Below, in pieces: positions 11,404 through 24,500 of a stretch of 64,000 nucleotides of DNA (positions within the stretch are counted from its first letter, which is position 1; each line of letters starts with the position of its first letter). Source of the stretch: Trichaptum fuscoviolaceum. Taxonomy: Eukaryota; Basidiomycota; Agaricomycetes; Hymenochaetales; Trichaptaceae. The notes below the pieces were generated by a model. It had not been told where the DNA came from. It saw only the letters and a list, made by a program, of their open reading frames with translations, and did no database searches. The stretch is from contig CAJSYZ010000002.1 of the NCBI GenBank assembly GCA_910574455.1, forward strand, positions 211,671 to 275,670. Reading direction: 5' to 3'. The position numbers were made by a program, and so were the translations under genes.

Positions 11404-13096
11404 TCACTCATTGTCGTCCCCGTAGTCGACATCGTCACTGTCACGTAGCTCCGCAGTCAAGTTCCCGAGGATCCTTGGGGAAAACAGCATTCGCGATGGG
11501 TTGGTTTTCAGATAGTCTCCATTCACCATGTATTCGTTTTCCAATCGCAGGTTTAGTATGAGGCGAGACAGGAGGACGACAGAAAAGCTAAAGACATAGG
11601 TTAGAACCAAATACAACCTAAGAAGGACGCTATTATGACTCACGCTGAGCCAAAAATCGAGTTCGACCCCATCTGCGTCGCGAATATCTCGGTTGGGAGT
11701 ATCTAGATTCATTATTAATGTGACATAGGTGCTTGGTTGTGCTGATGTACTTACCCAGAAACAAATGAGAGGAACAATGTTTGCCATAATCATTAAGCTA
11801 TGCCACGCATTTAGTTTCCACATTCTATCTCGTTTATCCAGAAGCTTTCTCACATAAAATAGATGCATCCTAAGAGTTGTTTAAGTCTAGTCTAAGCGGT
11901 ATATGGAGGGGCTACTTACAGTCTCGAAATAAGAGTGCGTAGAGGGGAGAAAGCCTACGCAAACCTATCTTCCAAGTACCCCACGTTTGATACGCAGTGA
12001 GAATGAAGATAATGATATCGAACAATATTGATGACGTGATAGCAAGCACATAATCTGAAAGATCATGTTAGTAGTCCGTTGGAAGAAGGTACGGATGTGC
12101 AAGACCATACTTCTAGGGAAACTGCGATTAATGATCATCTACTCCGTCTCAATTAGTGTATTGTACTCACATGTTTTTGACCAGGGTGATACAATTTGGG
12201 ATGTCTGCACCTGCCCCGGAAACCGTATAATCCGGAGTGTTAATAATGCTTTCCACCCCTGGACTCATGTTTATGGTCACATACTTCATACTATTGATGA
12301 GTATTCGGGCATCATTTCATTTCACACAACAAGCAACAAGTAATATGGCTTACCGTTAACGTAGCTATTGAGTAGAGGCCGAATGCGCAGACTATGATTA
12401 TTATGATAGTCTTCCTCTGATACATAGCATAGATCCTGAGAGCCATCATGACTAGATGTTATTAGTGACAAAGACGTTAGCTGAAGTTATTTTGCACGAT
12501 CCTCACCTGATATTGAGATCTGGTTTATGAGAACCAATATTGCTGCAAAACGTGAAAATCCTAAGCACAATTCACTATTGTAAATATTTAGGAGCCGTAG
12601 TTTCGATGCATGACAATTATCATCCTACGTTACATGCTAGAGTGTTATAAATATTAGTAGAGATCGTAGAACTGGATCACTTTAACGCACATGATCAGCA
12701 TTCCACACCAATAATGGCCGGAGAGACGAGCTGGGGAAACACTGATAGTATACGACTGCTATGTATCCTCCAAGCGAGAAATACCGATTGACCATGAAAA
12801 TTGCCGATGCCAAGGTATGCCTGGTAAACCAAATTACCTTCACCTCGTCAGAGAATGTGAGGATATGGTCAAAGATCACGACAGCTACTCAAGGAATTTG
12901 TCATTTTTATACAAAGCAATGAGGTATGTGAATGATGCTTACTTGTGCATGCCACGATTATGTATTGGCTTGCGATCCTGTACTATTCAAGTAAGTCCCA
13001 TATACTCCATGTACTATACTGGCTTCCTTACTCGTCATTCCCGTTTACATATGCAAAAAAGGATCCAGTATACTCGATCAACACCGAATGCGCCAT
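11404..13096 (-). CDS. DUF6533 multi-pass membrane protein, paralogue of 6330-8026
   Basis: Exon 1 is 13096-13032 (M-A-H-S-V-L-I-E-Y-T) and exon 2 12977-12943, a 35-bp exon of exactly the same length and phase as in the paralogue. The next exon reads V-V-I-F-D-H-I-L-T-F-S-D-E-V-K-V-I-W and NRYFSLGGYIAVVYYQC. Further exons include A-I-L-V-L-I-N-Q-I-S-I-S-G (near 12540). The last exons, ending at 11404, contain LLSRLILNLRLENEYMV and FSPRILGNLTAEL, then an acidic tail. DUF6533 proteins are predicted multi-pass membrane proteins of unknown role. Several middle introns are not placed exactly. The two copies are convergent and ~3.4 kb apart. Confidence 0.78.
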
Positions 13097-14980
13097 GGTG
13101 CCGTCACTAGGCTCTAATGCCACTGTAGAGTGCTTTATCGCCGGTGAGGAAGAAAGTGGGATTTGAGTACTTTGTGCTGACGATGGAAGAGGGCCGAATG
13201 CTCAATATACAAGGCCGCAAGCTATCTTTTAATGCAATGTTGCCAACTCTTCTTTACAGTGATATCCTATATATTGCCTTTAATAATTAAGGTAGGGTTT
13301 GATGGAAAGTTAATCACGATGTAGTCATGATGAACGGGGCCCAGCCCGTCCCTTGAAGCTAACAGAGACCGTCATAGCATAGTTGATTCATCAGAAATCC
13401 ACAATCCCTACATAAATGTGCAAATGAACCCCACAAAAGGAGCTCTCCATTACTGAAGGCATTGTATTTTTAAGATTCGGATCACCTCTAATGCTCACCC
13501 CTGTCTTCATTGCTGCGCCCAGTGACGGATGAGCTCTTGTTTACCCGTGATTTACAACAGATAGCAGTGTTTTCACACTATCCATCATAATCCAAGTCTC
13601 GTTCCTATGCTTGGCTGAGATGGCACTCTCACGGTGTCCTCAATCGTCCATTCCATTGCTTAAGCAAGTCCATGGTAGATGTTGGAATACGGAGAAAAGG
13701 AGAGCTGTGGGAGCTGTGGGCATGAAAGGCAAAGCAGAAGATGACTCTTCAATCAAATGTAATTGAATGATGTCATGACGTAATCGCAAACTTTGAATGC
13801 GTAAACTGGGTCCCTTGAAGTTCACTTGCTCCTTAAGCCTCTGCAATATGCTTTTTCACGCCCGAGATACCGGTTGAAGAAGGAAACCGGCTATCTCATG
13901 ATGTTCGTACCGTTCCTTTCAAGGTACTTGCAAATTGCAATGCTGAAGTCGGTGAATCAAGAGGTTCTGAAAGGTACATAGAGCAAGACTCTGAATGGAA
14001 AGATAATACCTCAGACTGCGAGCGGGAGCAAGCCCAAGTATCCTGAGGCATCTTTGAACAAACCATCATCGGCCGTCATTGCGGTCCTCGTCGCCACTGT
14101 TATCGCTATCACGCAGAGTTCCGCTGGTACAGCCCACCATTTCCGCGTTTCCAGTTCCGTATACGTGCATTACTCTTATTGAGCCTTTGGCAATTGTGTG
14201 CAAAATGATTCACCATCCCATTCCCTCACAACCGCATTTCACAGAAGCACTCTCCGGAGCTCTTGTACTTCGCAATATTTTAGATCATCTTCTGATTGAT
14301 CACCGATTAGTGTTAAAGTCTATCTGCACACATCTTGTGACAATTGGAGACTCACATTAATTCCGAAGTGTATGCCTTGTATCTGGGTAAATCGAGAGCA
14401 GTATTAGAGAAGCAACTTGAAAGGTGTACTTCACGTTCAAGTTCTAATGACGTAAGCATGATGTGTAAGTTGTGCTTCTACGTCCACCAGACCAAAAATT
14501 TTGAGCCTTAGTTCTCCCATTGACAGCCGTTGGTCGGACTCAGCAATTAGGTGCATCAAGTACACATTTTATGGTGCCTCCTCTCATAAATCAGTAATGT
14601 GCTGCTCAAATGATAGCCTACAGAGCCACGCCACGCCCCCGATCCTTCCAATACATACATACATAAAGTACATACATACGTGATACAAATCTTGCCCATG
14701 CTTGTCCCAACTTATAGTGCACCCCTAGCCTCAGAGAAACCTCGTACAGAATTCATTTTCGCCATGCGACGGACCGTTCGCTGACTCACGATCTTCGATG
14801 ACGACCTGCAGGAAGCAACTAAGGCCGAAGTAGTAAATGCACTAAGAGCTATTCGACGAAAATGCTGCTGGAAAGGGAACATGGGAAGGGAATGTGCACG
14901 CCTCACCTTTAATCGACAGCAGGAAAAGAGAGACGGAGGTCGAGTCGCAAGAAAGGCGCAAAGAGATAGTAATATTTGGC
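13097..14980. other. Intergenic, 1.9 kb
   Basis: No gene recognised. It carries the 18-mer TGATGTCATGACGTAATC at 13768-13785 (bZIP/CRE-like core TGACGTAA), which recurs at 21298-21315. Short CATA-type simple repeats lie near 14650-14690. Confidence 0.4.
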
Positions 14981-16180
14981 CTAGCCATCTTTACGTGCAC
15001 GAGATGCTGAGGGAGATTTTGATGCGTCGTCCTTCGAGAGCTGTGAGGCAGAGTCGGAAGTAGTGCTAGCAGGCGTCGCTGTGTTCTGGGCCTGCTTGTT
15101 GCTTCCTGCAAGATCACCACCAGTTAGTTATCTACCTCACAAAACGAAACAGTAAAAAAAACAGCAACACCCACTTATCGCAACACGCCCACTCATCCTT
15201 CCCCCATCGGCCCCCTCACGGCGATTCTGCATCGGAATGCGATGCTTCTCCAGGATATGTCGCCGCCACATGCTCTTCGCGTTCACGCCAGCGTATTTCC
15301 GGCGGCAGAACGTGCAGCGCAGCGTCGGCGCTTCTGCAAGGATCGATGGGCCGAACATGTGCTCGGGCTCGCCGTCACGCTTAGCCTCAACAATTAGCTT
15401 GTACCGCTGTGGGCACCAGCCGCGGGGTGGCTCAAGGAACATTGGGTACGCAATCGCGCCGGGTTTATTGGTGATAGGGCCAGAATCCCCGTCCCCGTCC
15501 TCGTCCTCGTCGTCGCTGTCCAGCCCCTCCACGCGATTGTAGTCCGCCGGATCGAGGAACCAGTCCGGGTTCGCCATCATGAGCGCGAACGTCAGCCGCC
15601 CGGGGTGCTTCTTCTTGTCCGGCAGGTTGTCGAACGGCGGGTGGATGAAGACCGCGCTCGGGTCGTCCCGCGCGACGTCGTACGACTTCGGGCTCGGCAG
15701 GCTCCCGCTCTCGCTGTAATCCTTGACGAATTTCGCGCGTTTGAGCGGCTTCGAGTCACCGCGATACGCGAGCGGGACGTAGTTCGACAAGGGGTAGTAA
15801 GGCTTTGGACGGAAGGTCTCGGCAGACGGCTTGAAGAAAGATAGGATGGTCCAGTCAGAAGCGTTTCCCGGGGCCGGGGTCGGCGACCGGGGAACAGACC
15901 TGGATGCAGACCCGGACGCGGACCCCACTGCAGACCCGACAGCAGACCCGGCCACAGAGCCCACCACAGACCCGGCCGCGGATCCAGATGCCGACCCGGC
16001 CATCGATAACGCGGGACCGGGCGTGACTTTGCTCGCCGGCTCGCTCGGGCCCGGGCTCGGGCGGCCACCGGCACGTGATGGTTTGCGATACAGTTTTGGC
16101 GGGAGATGGCACTCTCTTTGGTTCAACTCCTCCCGGTCTGCCGATCTGCTTGATTCACCAGGTTTTTGACGTTCGGACAT
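14981..16180 (-). CDS. C2H2-type zinc-finger protein, paralogue A
   Basis: Two exons, 16180-15193 and 15105-14981, with an 87-nt GT-AG intron in phase 1; 370 residues. The start M-S-E-R-Q-K-P-G is the first ATG and matches the paralogue's start. Residues ~45-110 are a low-complexity Gly/Ser/Ala repeat. The conserved core has S-D-W-T-I-L-S-F-F-K-P-S-A-E-T-F-R-P-K-P, then HPPFDNLPD, FALMMANPDWFLDPADYNRV and FLEPPRGWCPQRYK. Near residues 290-320 there is a C-x2-C-x15-H-x4-H finger (CTFCRRKY...RRHILEKH). A single finger in an otherwise unknown protein suggests nucleic-acid or protein binding, by inference. It lies in one arm of an inverted duplication, head to head with a decayed membrane-protein gene. 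Confidence 0.8.
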
Positions 16181-16779
16181 CGTTAGACCGTCGCGTCAAA
16201 AATTGGATCAGGTTGTTTCTGCGCTGGATTGCGCTGATTTGAGGGTGGTTGAAGCAGAGCGCAGTGGGAGTGAAGGTACAAAGACAAAGAGCGGGAGGCG
16301 GGCCACATGTGACGCGTTCAATGTTCAAGTTCGTTAATCAGCGTAATTCAAGCGGAGATGGAAGAGAAACATGAAGTCCGGATAGTCCCGAAGACGCAAT
16401 TTGGTTGAAGTTCAACGCTCACATCTTCCACCAGCGGCGCACGACATCTTTGCCCATAAGTTCGATCATTTTGTACAAACTCATAGCATTATACTCATAC
16501 ATTTAATTCATCCAAAAGGTCTCAAGGAGCGCTCGGACCTGAGCTTGCTAAATTTACTTGTGTCACCTTCCAATACTACTGGCACTATGTTTATCAATGA
16601 CACGACTGTCCCGTGAGCGATCGCTGTCCAACCATCCTGCTTGCGTTTATTCTGTTGCGCCGTGCACACATGAGATTATGAGGGCTTACAAATCGTGCGC
16701 AACGCAAATGCAGTACGTGCTATATTCTAGTCTATCGATTTTGAAGATACTAATTGTGTTATTTGCCTTGAATTACCTC
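16181..16779. other. Shared head-to-head promoter region of the duplication
   Basis: Divergent intergenic region between the C2H2 gene and the membrane-protein pseudogene. About 16300-16440 is conserved with 27240-27390. 16700-16790 resembles the intron before the W-T-M-T-H exon of the 29556-31902 gene. Confidence 0.5.
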
Positions 16780-17780
16780 TGCAGTAACACCCTGGACAAT
16801 GACACACGCGCATTTCCTGCAGATGGGTGGTTTCAAGCTGCTCTTTACGAAAGAATAAGTCACAGAAGGACCTATTGAGGGTGCGCTCTCCGAGAAAGCC
16901 GACTTCATGGGCATGGGCCGGCGCGTCAAAGCATGGGGGCGCTTCTTCATCCCGTACTACCTCTCCTTTCACTCTCCTCACCACCCTCGCTTCATCGAAG
17001 GCGTAAGGCGTACTCCTCTGCGAATCCTTTGTCGCGCTCCTGGGGACCGGGCGGCTACGTTTTCCCTCCGACGTGGCCGCAGTGGACATCAAAGACAAAA
17101 GCAAACCCGACGCGGGCCTGGCGGTGCTGCAGATCCCGTGGTACCTCTTACAGACCGTTGTACGGTCAGGGGAGGGCATGTTCGTGACAGAGCTTGAGCT
17201 TCCAAGCAGTGCTGAACGGGGCAACGTATCGCTTTTGGTGAGACAAGCCCGTGGATGTCAGGAGGCCGCTTGTGTGCGTGCGAAGGAGGAAGGAGAAATG
17301 GAGGCGCGGTACGAGGAGATGGAGCGTGTTTGGGAACTTCATAGCGAGGAGTCGGATGAGGAAACGGGGCCGAGTTTATAATGGGCGTATCAAAGCGAGT
17401 CTACTCTACGCTGATATTAATCCCTCGTTACGTTTCCCATTTTTTGGCCCACATATAGCTCACTCCACTCAGTGCCCAGAGACGTCCTACTCTTCAAGAA
17501 AACGTTTCGCTCACCCGCTCCCGTCCTTCACGCTCCTCACACACCTCTCGCGTCACTGGATCCTACGCGACACACCCTCTCACCGCTCACAAGATTTTTT
17601 CTCTCGGGCTTGACCGCACCCTGCACTCCCTCACCTATCCTCTGAGGCTCCTCACTACCAAACCCGTTTATACGGTCTTCGCACATACTCTCTGGAGTGT
17701 CGATGCAGCAGATAGACACTGGCCCGCGCACGGATTCCATCTCTGCAAGGCCGAGCCCTCATCTGCGCCGGCCCCTGTTG
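16780..17780 (+). pseudogene. Membrane-protein family pseudogene (exon-2 region)
   Basis: It starts after a retained acceptor (CTGCAG|TAACACCCTGG) and reads P-W-T-M-T-H-A-H-F-L-Q-M-G-G-F. It breaks at TAA shortly after L-F-T-K-E, then resumes as IEGALSEKADFMGMGRRVKA and FIPYYLSFHSPHHPRF. Further shifted blocks correspond to the DIKDKSK...WYLLQ region, an acidic EEMERVWELHSEESDEE stretch and the SLTYPLRL...FAHTLW region (~17590-17700). At least three frame breaks and a missing first exon and C-terminus make it non-functional. The closest relative in the window is 29556-31902. Confidence 0.75.
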
Positions 17781-18551
17781 CGGGAGGCAGGTTGAAGCGA
17801 GTCCATTGATTTCTAATGCGGGAGGAGAAAGCGAAATCAAGCAAGATACAGGGGCTAGCGCTGAGAGGAAGGGAGCGGTAGTGGTAAAGGGAGAGTATGA
17901 GGACGGAGCAATACTACAGGAAGCGTGTGAGACAAATTGATGATGCGGGGTTTGACTCGTTCTCTGGATGACTCGGCGCATCGCAATTTTCAGAAGACAT
18001 GCATACTGTATGTGCAGTCACGATAGTGCGTATGTGCTGTATAAGCATGATATTCGAGATTTTGATGTACGGGTTGTTGTTGAACTCAAGTTGAAGCGGA
18101 GTTTAAAGCACACCATGACCGTGGGACCCGAATTTGAAGACACCAGTAAGTTCTTTTTCTTCACTTTTTTCCACAACATCGCCTCACATACGGAAAGACG
18201 TTGTCCAAGCACATTCTGCGCACATCATCACTCCTCCTGTCATCCCACTCAATACCAGCTTATAAGCCTACATGTAACATTCGTGCGAGGAGTGGCACCG
18301 CTTGTGCTGTCTCCGGCCGAACACACGTCGGCGACTATGTCTCATTGTGTACTGCATGATGGTGCATGCCTATGTCTATCCGTGCCATCATGTTGAGTTG
18401 ACGTGACCACGTATAACTCCTGCATTCGTCCTCCTGGGCTGTCAGACATGAATTAAGAAGGTATGTTATCAACCGGTGCCTTCACACTCATCTTCGTATA
18501 AAGGGGCATTCGACTCTGCACTGACAAACCCAGGTATATTCTTGAGTTGCA
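17781..18551. other. Intergenic
   Basis: Nothing recognised. The right end is the 5' flank of the gene at 18552. Confidence 0.4.
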
Positions 18552-20572
18552 ATGCTCCAGCGCATTACCATCTTCGTCACCATATTCTTGCTCATCAACG
18601 GCTATCTCGCTTACCCATCGCCCTTGGCACATCTCAATGTCACCCACTGGCAGGACGATATAGGCATACACACACTCGATCGCAGATCGTCAATCCGACA
18701 TTCCCTCACATCCCAAGCGACGCTAGAGATAATCTGGAGCTGTCTCGCCACGACGATCAGCTGCACGTGGGTCGCCATCCACCCGAACATCCCCTTCTTC
18801 GACCACCCGAACCGCGGCCGCGGTCTGCGGTTGACTACCAACCCCGTCCTGTGCCGGCTCTTCCTGATGCTCCAGGCGCTGCTCTTCCCGGAAGTGATCG
18901 TCACCTGGGCGTATAGGCAGTATTTGGCTTCGGGAGAGATGTCTAGGGGTGTCAATGAGGCTCTGGCTAACTCATACTCAAGCAGTGAGTTGCTACATAT
19001 GCCACTGTATATTGAGGAGTGGAGAGGTGACTTGGTGTTGTACGCATGTACGTAGAGTGGACAAGGACCCATGCACACTTTCTGCAAATGGGCGGGTTTC
19101 GTCTCCGATGCTCCAGGGAAGACAAAGACCTCTACACCAACATCCTGCAATTCCACTACACGCTCCCGGACGGCACACGGGAGGGCGTCCTCACCTACCG
19201 CGCATTCACACACTTCACGGGCACCGGGCGCCTCGCGTGCCCCCGGGCCAGCCTGTCCGAGGCGGAGATCATGGACAAGAGCAAGAGCAAGGGCGACCGT
19301 GGTCCGTGACGGCCTGTCGAAGACCGTCGCGGTGCTGCAGTTCTGCAGCTGCTGTGGTTCGTGCTGCAGATCGTCGGCCGTGCGGGCGTTGGCCTGGATG
19401 TGACGACGGGCGCGCTGGTCGCTGGTCGCTGCGGCGGTGGCGATGCATTGGTGTTGGTGGAGCAAGCCGCTGAATGTGCAGTGTCCTGTCGTCCTGTACC
19501 TTTCGAGTCAGGCGGACGAGGTTGAGACCGAAGAGGGGGGTACTGGCGTACCTTCAGAAAGCTCTGGGCATACTGAAGTATGTATCTGATGCTGAGGACG
19601 GATTAAGTGTAAATCAGGTTCTTGTACCACAAAGCACCATTCAACGGGAAACCAGTCGACCTACATTTTCCATGCCCGAAATGGACAAGGAACGGTTGGA
19701 AAGTCAAGAGTGGCAGGACGACTCGAAAGAGAATGGAGCCCACAACAGAGCTCTTGCTCGATCAGTTGCCCAGCTCGCATCTAAAGGCCACGCAACCCTA
19801 TCCAGGATGACAATTCTAATCCACAAAGCACATCATCTCTCCAAATGGCTTCCCCGCTCACTCGTCTGGCTCCGGTCACACCTCGCGCCCCTGGCAGCTG
19901 GCTACATCGTCGTCTGGCCCGTAGAAGCCATCACCGGGTCCGCCACGATCGAGCACAACCGCTACGCATCCGGCGTCCGAGCCACCAGCTCCTCTACAGA
20001 ATGCTCGGCGCCGCGCACAGCGGCGTCCTCACTGCGTTCTACGTATCCGATCCCACCCCTAGCCCCATCGAAAACCCCGGGACTGGTACAGGCGGGGGCG
20101 GGGGCCAGAGCGTGATCGCGGTGATCGTGCTCGGCTTCGTGTTCGGCGCGATCCACTGCGCGGCGTGGGCGTACCCGTTCCCCTCCTCCGTCGAGCGGAC
20201 GATCTGGCGCGTCGCCGTCTGCGCGATCACCGCGCCCTTTGGGTTCTTCATCGCCTTGACCCTCGTCGCCGTGATCCTAGCTGTTATCATCGCGCTTATA
20301 ACCGGTATCGTCGGGCTGATACTCCCTAGAGCGGTGCAGTCCGTTATGGGGTGGAGCACGGCTTGAAGCCTGTACTGAAAGTCTTTACTTCGATCTTTCG
20401 GCTTCTAGGGATCGACTCGACCTTGGCGATCGGTATTGCGTTTTATGTTTACTTGTCTGTCTACGCTGTAGCTCGGACAGCCATACTCGTGCTATCCTTA
20501 GCTTCCCTTCGCAAGCTCCCTTCGTCAGCTTTGCAGACGGTAGATTGGGTCACCCTCATCCCCCACATATAG
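18552..20572 (+). pseudogene. Membrane-protein family member with several frame breaks
   Basis: The N-terminus is well preserved: a signal-like segment (MLQRITIFVTIFLLINGYLA), then I-I-W-S-C-L-A-T-T-I-S-C-T-W-V-A-I-H-P-N. A phase-consistent intron (donor GTGAGT near 18986, acceptor CGTAG at ~19054) leads to T-R-T-H-A-H-F-L-Q-M-G-G-F. Around 19300-19430 three small insertions of about 13, 8 and 7 bp, each resembling a local tandem duplication, disrupt the D-K-S-K-G-D...WFVLQIVGR block. More shifts occur near 20000-20035 and 20345-20360, before the conserved end L-P-S-S-A-L-Q-T-V-D-W. Either the copy is newly dead or the assembly has local errors. The high similarity between breaks suggests recent loss. 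Confidence 0.65.
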
Positions 20573-21576
20573 CTGTTACCATATTCTATGACCTGTGCTT
20601 CGCATATAGAATATATACAGTATCTGTTATCTCTACCTTGTTTCCGATATAAGTGTCCCAATTGTGGGGAAATTATATAATTTTTAGACAGTCCATGTGT
20701 AGAAGGACATCACGATGTCCGGTGTTTTGGAGAAAAAATAATACTCAAGTTCCTAGGACCTAGGTCACTGTTGCCTTTTTGTTGCTTCGCCCGCGGTTTA
20801 TTATTTAGAGCCACATATTGAACACGAGCACGTTTCTCAGCGTCCACGGACCCGGTTTCGGGCACTATGAAGGTAGAGGGAGAGACCATCATGAACCGTG
20901 TTAAACAATGAATTCATTAATCGCTTCTCGAGTCTCTCGGGATGAGCGGCTTCCTCAGTTCGTCTTGATATAGCACGAGTCATGCTCTAGTACAAAGTCA
21001 GCGGGAAGCGCAGCGCCGTTGGAAGCTCATGGTAGGCCTGAGAATAGCTTCTATATCCTGAGTCGTTGCTGAGCCAAAGATAGATGGCCTGAAAAGCACA
21101 GAGAAACGATCTCTTCAAGTTTGCGCCAAGGTCTTGTAATTTTTCGCAGTAGGTCCGGGATCTTTATGACTTGTTGAATGGCTCGTGCGGTCGTGGTGAG
21201 CGGTGAGCGAGAAAGAAAGTGTGTTTTGACGGAGCCGAACTTCCAACCTGACAGAGCTCGGGCCGAAGAGATCAGCGTCGGAGCCTGAGGTGACTGATGA
21301 TGTCATGACGTAATCACGGCCGACCAGTCAGGGTGTCAGTGACTGGCAAGAGGAGATGGATGCACAGTCAACCAAGGCAGCGACACAAGCCTCGTGTCCA
21401 ACGCCATCTTTTCATCTCTTCCTCTCTCTTTTCGTCTTCCCTTCATCTCATCTCGAGTGTTGAGAATCGACAAAAGACTTGATCGATATCACCACCCTAT
21501 ATTCCAGCCTGAAGCCTAGACCTGATACCCTGACGCACGAGTAAGACATCGAAGACGCAGAAAAGCGCACTGAGAG
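20573..21576. other. Intergenic and promoter of the EH-like gene
   Basis: It contains TGATGTCATGACGTAATC at 21298-21315, identical to 13768-13785 and about 260 bp upstream of the next ATG, and a CT-rich tract at 21400-21450 typical of fungal promoters. Otherwise nothing is seen. Confidence 0.45.
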
Positions 21577-24500
21577 ATGTCGCGTCCGCGCGCACGCCCG
21601 CTCTTCCTGCACACCTCGGCGTTGTCTGACGCGGAGTACGCCGTGTACGTCGACGCGCTGCACGATGTGCTCGACGAGCCCGAGCCCGAGCCTCAGCCTC
21701 AGCCCGATGTTGGAGTACGTGGTCGTCCCTTTGGCGGTGGAGAAGGAGGAAAAGGAGGCGGAGGCGGAGACGGGGGAAAGGGGAAACTGACGGACGAGGA
21801 ACTGGAGGCGCGTTTGGTTGGGATGCGGGAGGCGCGAGCATGGATGCGCGGGCGGTACAGGGACGTTGGCGTTAGCGAGATCGACAAGGTGCGTCTCTCC
21901 CCGTCTCTTTCATTCATTCTTATGCTTGTCTTCTTGTTACGATGAATGAACGTACTAATGAATGTACGCACTCAACACAGATCCTACACCTGTTCACGCC
22001 GCACGTCCAGAAGGAGTGTATCTCCGGCGGGCAGTTCCTCGCTGCGCTGAGGCTGCTCATGCATGCGCGCGCCGGGCTCGACGTCAATGAAGGGCTTGTC
22101 TTTATCCAAGGTGGGCTCCCATCTTCGTCGTTCTTCTGTCGTTCCATCTATCTGCTTGTCTATCTACCATGCTTCGCCGACATCCAACCTCTGAACGTAT
22201 TTTTCATTCAATTTGAAATCCTATCTCCATAACTCACAAACCATATGAACTCTAACTAACTAACTCAACCTCGCAGCCGACCCATCGTCACCAACGACCG
22301 CACACCCATCCTTCTCCAACGCCTCCAACCCAAGTGCGGTAGGCATCCAAGCCTTCGCCTTCCCTGGCCCCGGCTCAGCAGCGGCGATGAGCTTATCTGA
22401 CCCGCCAACGTCAGACCTCCCGCCCCCTCCCGCCCATCCCTCCTCGACCAACCAAAATCATACTCAAAATCAAAGCCAAAATCAGATCCAACCCCCAACG
22501 CGCACCCAACCGCGCTCGAACTCCAACCCTTTCATCCTCGACCCCGCGCCAGTGCCCCAAATCCCACCCCGGACCACCCTCAACAACGCGAACGACGCAT
22601 TCAACGCCCGGCGCGCCTCCCTCTCTTCCGCCCCTACCCCCTTACCTGCCTCGTCGTCGTCATCAGCGATCCCCCCACCCGTCCCCCCATCGTCGTCTAA
22701 ACCGAAGTCACATACTCATACTCCATAACCACGCCCACACACCCTCGACGGCGACGGCGACGGCCGTCTTCAAAGCCAATGACACAGGCGCACCAGTAAC
22801 GCCGGGCTCGACGAACCCCTTCCTGCAGCGCGCCAAGACGCACTCCGGCGCCGTCGGGTCAAACTCGCACCAAAACCCAAGCGCGACGCTAGGCAAGACC
22901 CCGCCGCTCCCGCCGCGCAAACCCACCTCCATGGCCGCAACCACGTCGTCTCACCCGCCCGCGCTATCGGGCACACTAACCCCCTCGCTCATCTCCCCGC
23001 TCATGAAGCAGTCCCTCGAGGCGTCGAAGCAGGGGCACGCGCTGAAGCGCGCCCAGGCGGAGGCGGAGCGTGCGCGCGTGCTCGAGGTCATCCGGAGCTC
23101 GAATTCGAATTCCAACTCTAACGCGGGCGCGGGGTCGGGGGAGCATAGGGAGAGGGAGAGGGGTCGGTCGGCGGGGAGTGCAGGTGGGAGTCGGAGTCCT
23201 ACGAAGGGGCTCGGTGTTGGTGTGCATGGACACGTAGGCGTAGGCGTAGGCACGGCGACGGGAACGGCGACGGGAGCGGGACACAGGAGACCCGTCCCCT
23301 CGCCCCCGCGCTCAGCCGTCTCCTCCGTCTTCAGCGCGAGCAGCGCAGGGAGCTTCGACCAGGTCGCCTCTGCGCGGCTCGGTGGCGGTGCTGGCGTTAG
23401 TGTGCAGAGACGGTTTGGCAGCCCGGACGCGGACCGGTTCTCGAGCGTCAGCGGGGTGAGCGGTGTGTCGAGCGGGAGTGCGAGTGCGAGTGTTTCTGTA
23501 TCGAGTGGGTCGAGCCAGGCAAAACCCTCTAGACAGGTGGGTCAGCAGCAGCAGCAGCAGCAGATACCATACTCCGCACCCCCGACACACCCCGACCGCC
23601 GAGCAGGCGCAGGCGCAGGCGGGAGCACGACACCGCGGCACGCGCTCACGCAGGCGCATAGACGGTCGCCGTCGTACCAGTCCACGACGTCCACGTCTGC
23701 GTACACCTCCCGTTCACAACCCTCGAGGAGCTCGCCTACAGGCGATCGCGGTGGCGGTGGCGACGATGATGGTAGAGAAGACGGGGATGGGGATGGGGAG
23801 GGTGTTTGGCCTTGGAATGGCAACGGGCCGGGGAGTGGGAGTGGGAATGGGAAGAGGACACGCCCGACGCGTTCGCAGAGCATGCACCAGCAGTCGTCGC
23901 CCACCACTTCCACCTCCACCTCCACCTCTGGGCCGTTCAGTCCAAGCCTGAGCTCGGGCGCGCTGGGGAGAGTGAGCCCGCCCCTCCCGCCGCCCCGGCG
24001 GAAAACGCGCCCCGAGAGCGTCCAGCTCCCCGCTTCCACTTCCACGCCGACGAGACGTGGATCTGCGTTTGGTGGGGACGATGCTGCGGTGGGCAGCCCG
24101 TTCGCTAACGCCTTCGAGTCGAGCTCCGGTTCCGGCGCTGGGTCTTTATTCGACAAAGATAGGGATAGAGAAAAAGATAGAGAGAAAAACGCGTCGGCCG
24201 CGATGCCACTCTCCCTCTCCGCCCTCCAGCGCTCCCTCTCCACGCTGCACGCGCGCGCGCAGCCCGTGCTCGACCGCGCGCGGTACAAGGCCGAGGCGGG
24301 GCTCTCCCGGCGCGGGTTCGTGCCGCATGCGCATAACCGACTCTTTGAGGACGAGAGGGGAGAGGAGGAGGGCGTGGGGCATCTGGTTGCGCATGGGACG
24401 GGCGGGACGGCCGAGTCGGAGGATACGCTTGGGTCCGTTGGGTCGATGGGTGATGGGACGGAGTTGGGTGTGGATAGAGGAATGGGTGCAATGGATGGAG

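Larger units (their letters stand above)
14981..17780 (+). repeat. Left arm of an inverted segmental duplication
   Basis: It contains C2H2 paralogue A (-) and a membrane-protein pseudogene (+). 25720-28724 holds the same pair in opposite orientation. Non-coding sequence between the two genes is also shared: 16300-16360 is a near-identical reverse complement of 27320-27390, so this is a true segmental duplication. Confidence 0.7.

Noticed and set aside
23542..24288. Long antisense ORFs opposite the EH-like gene
   Set aside because: They mirror the GC-rich low-complexity sense coding region; no domain or splice signals.
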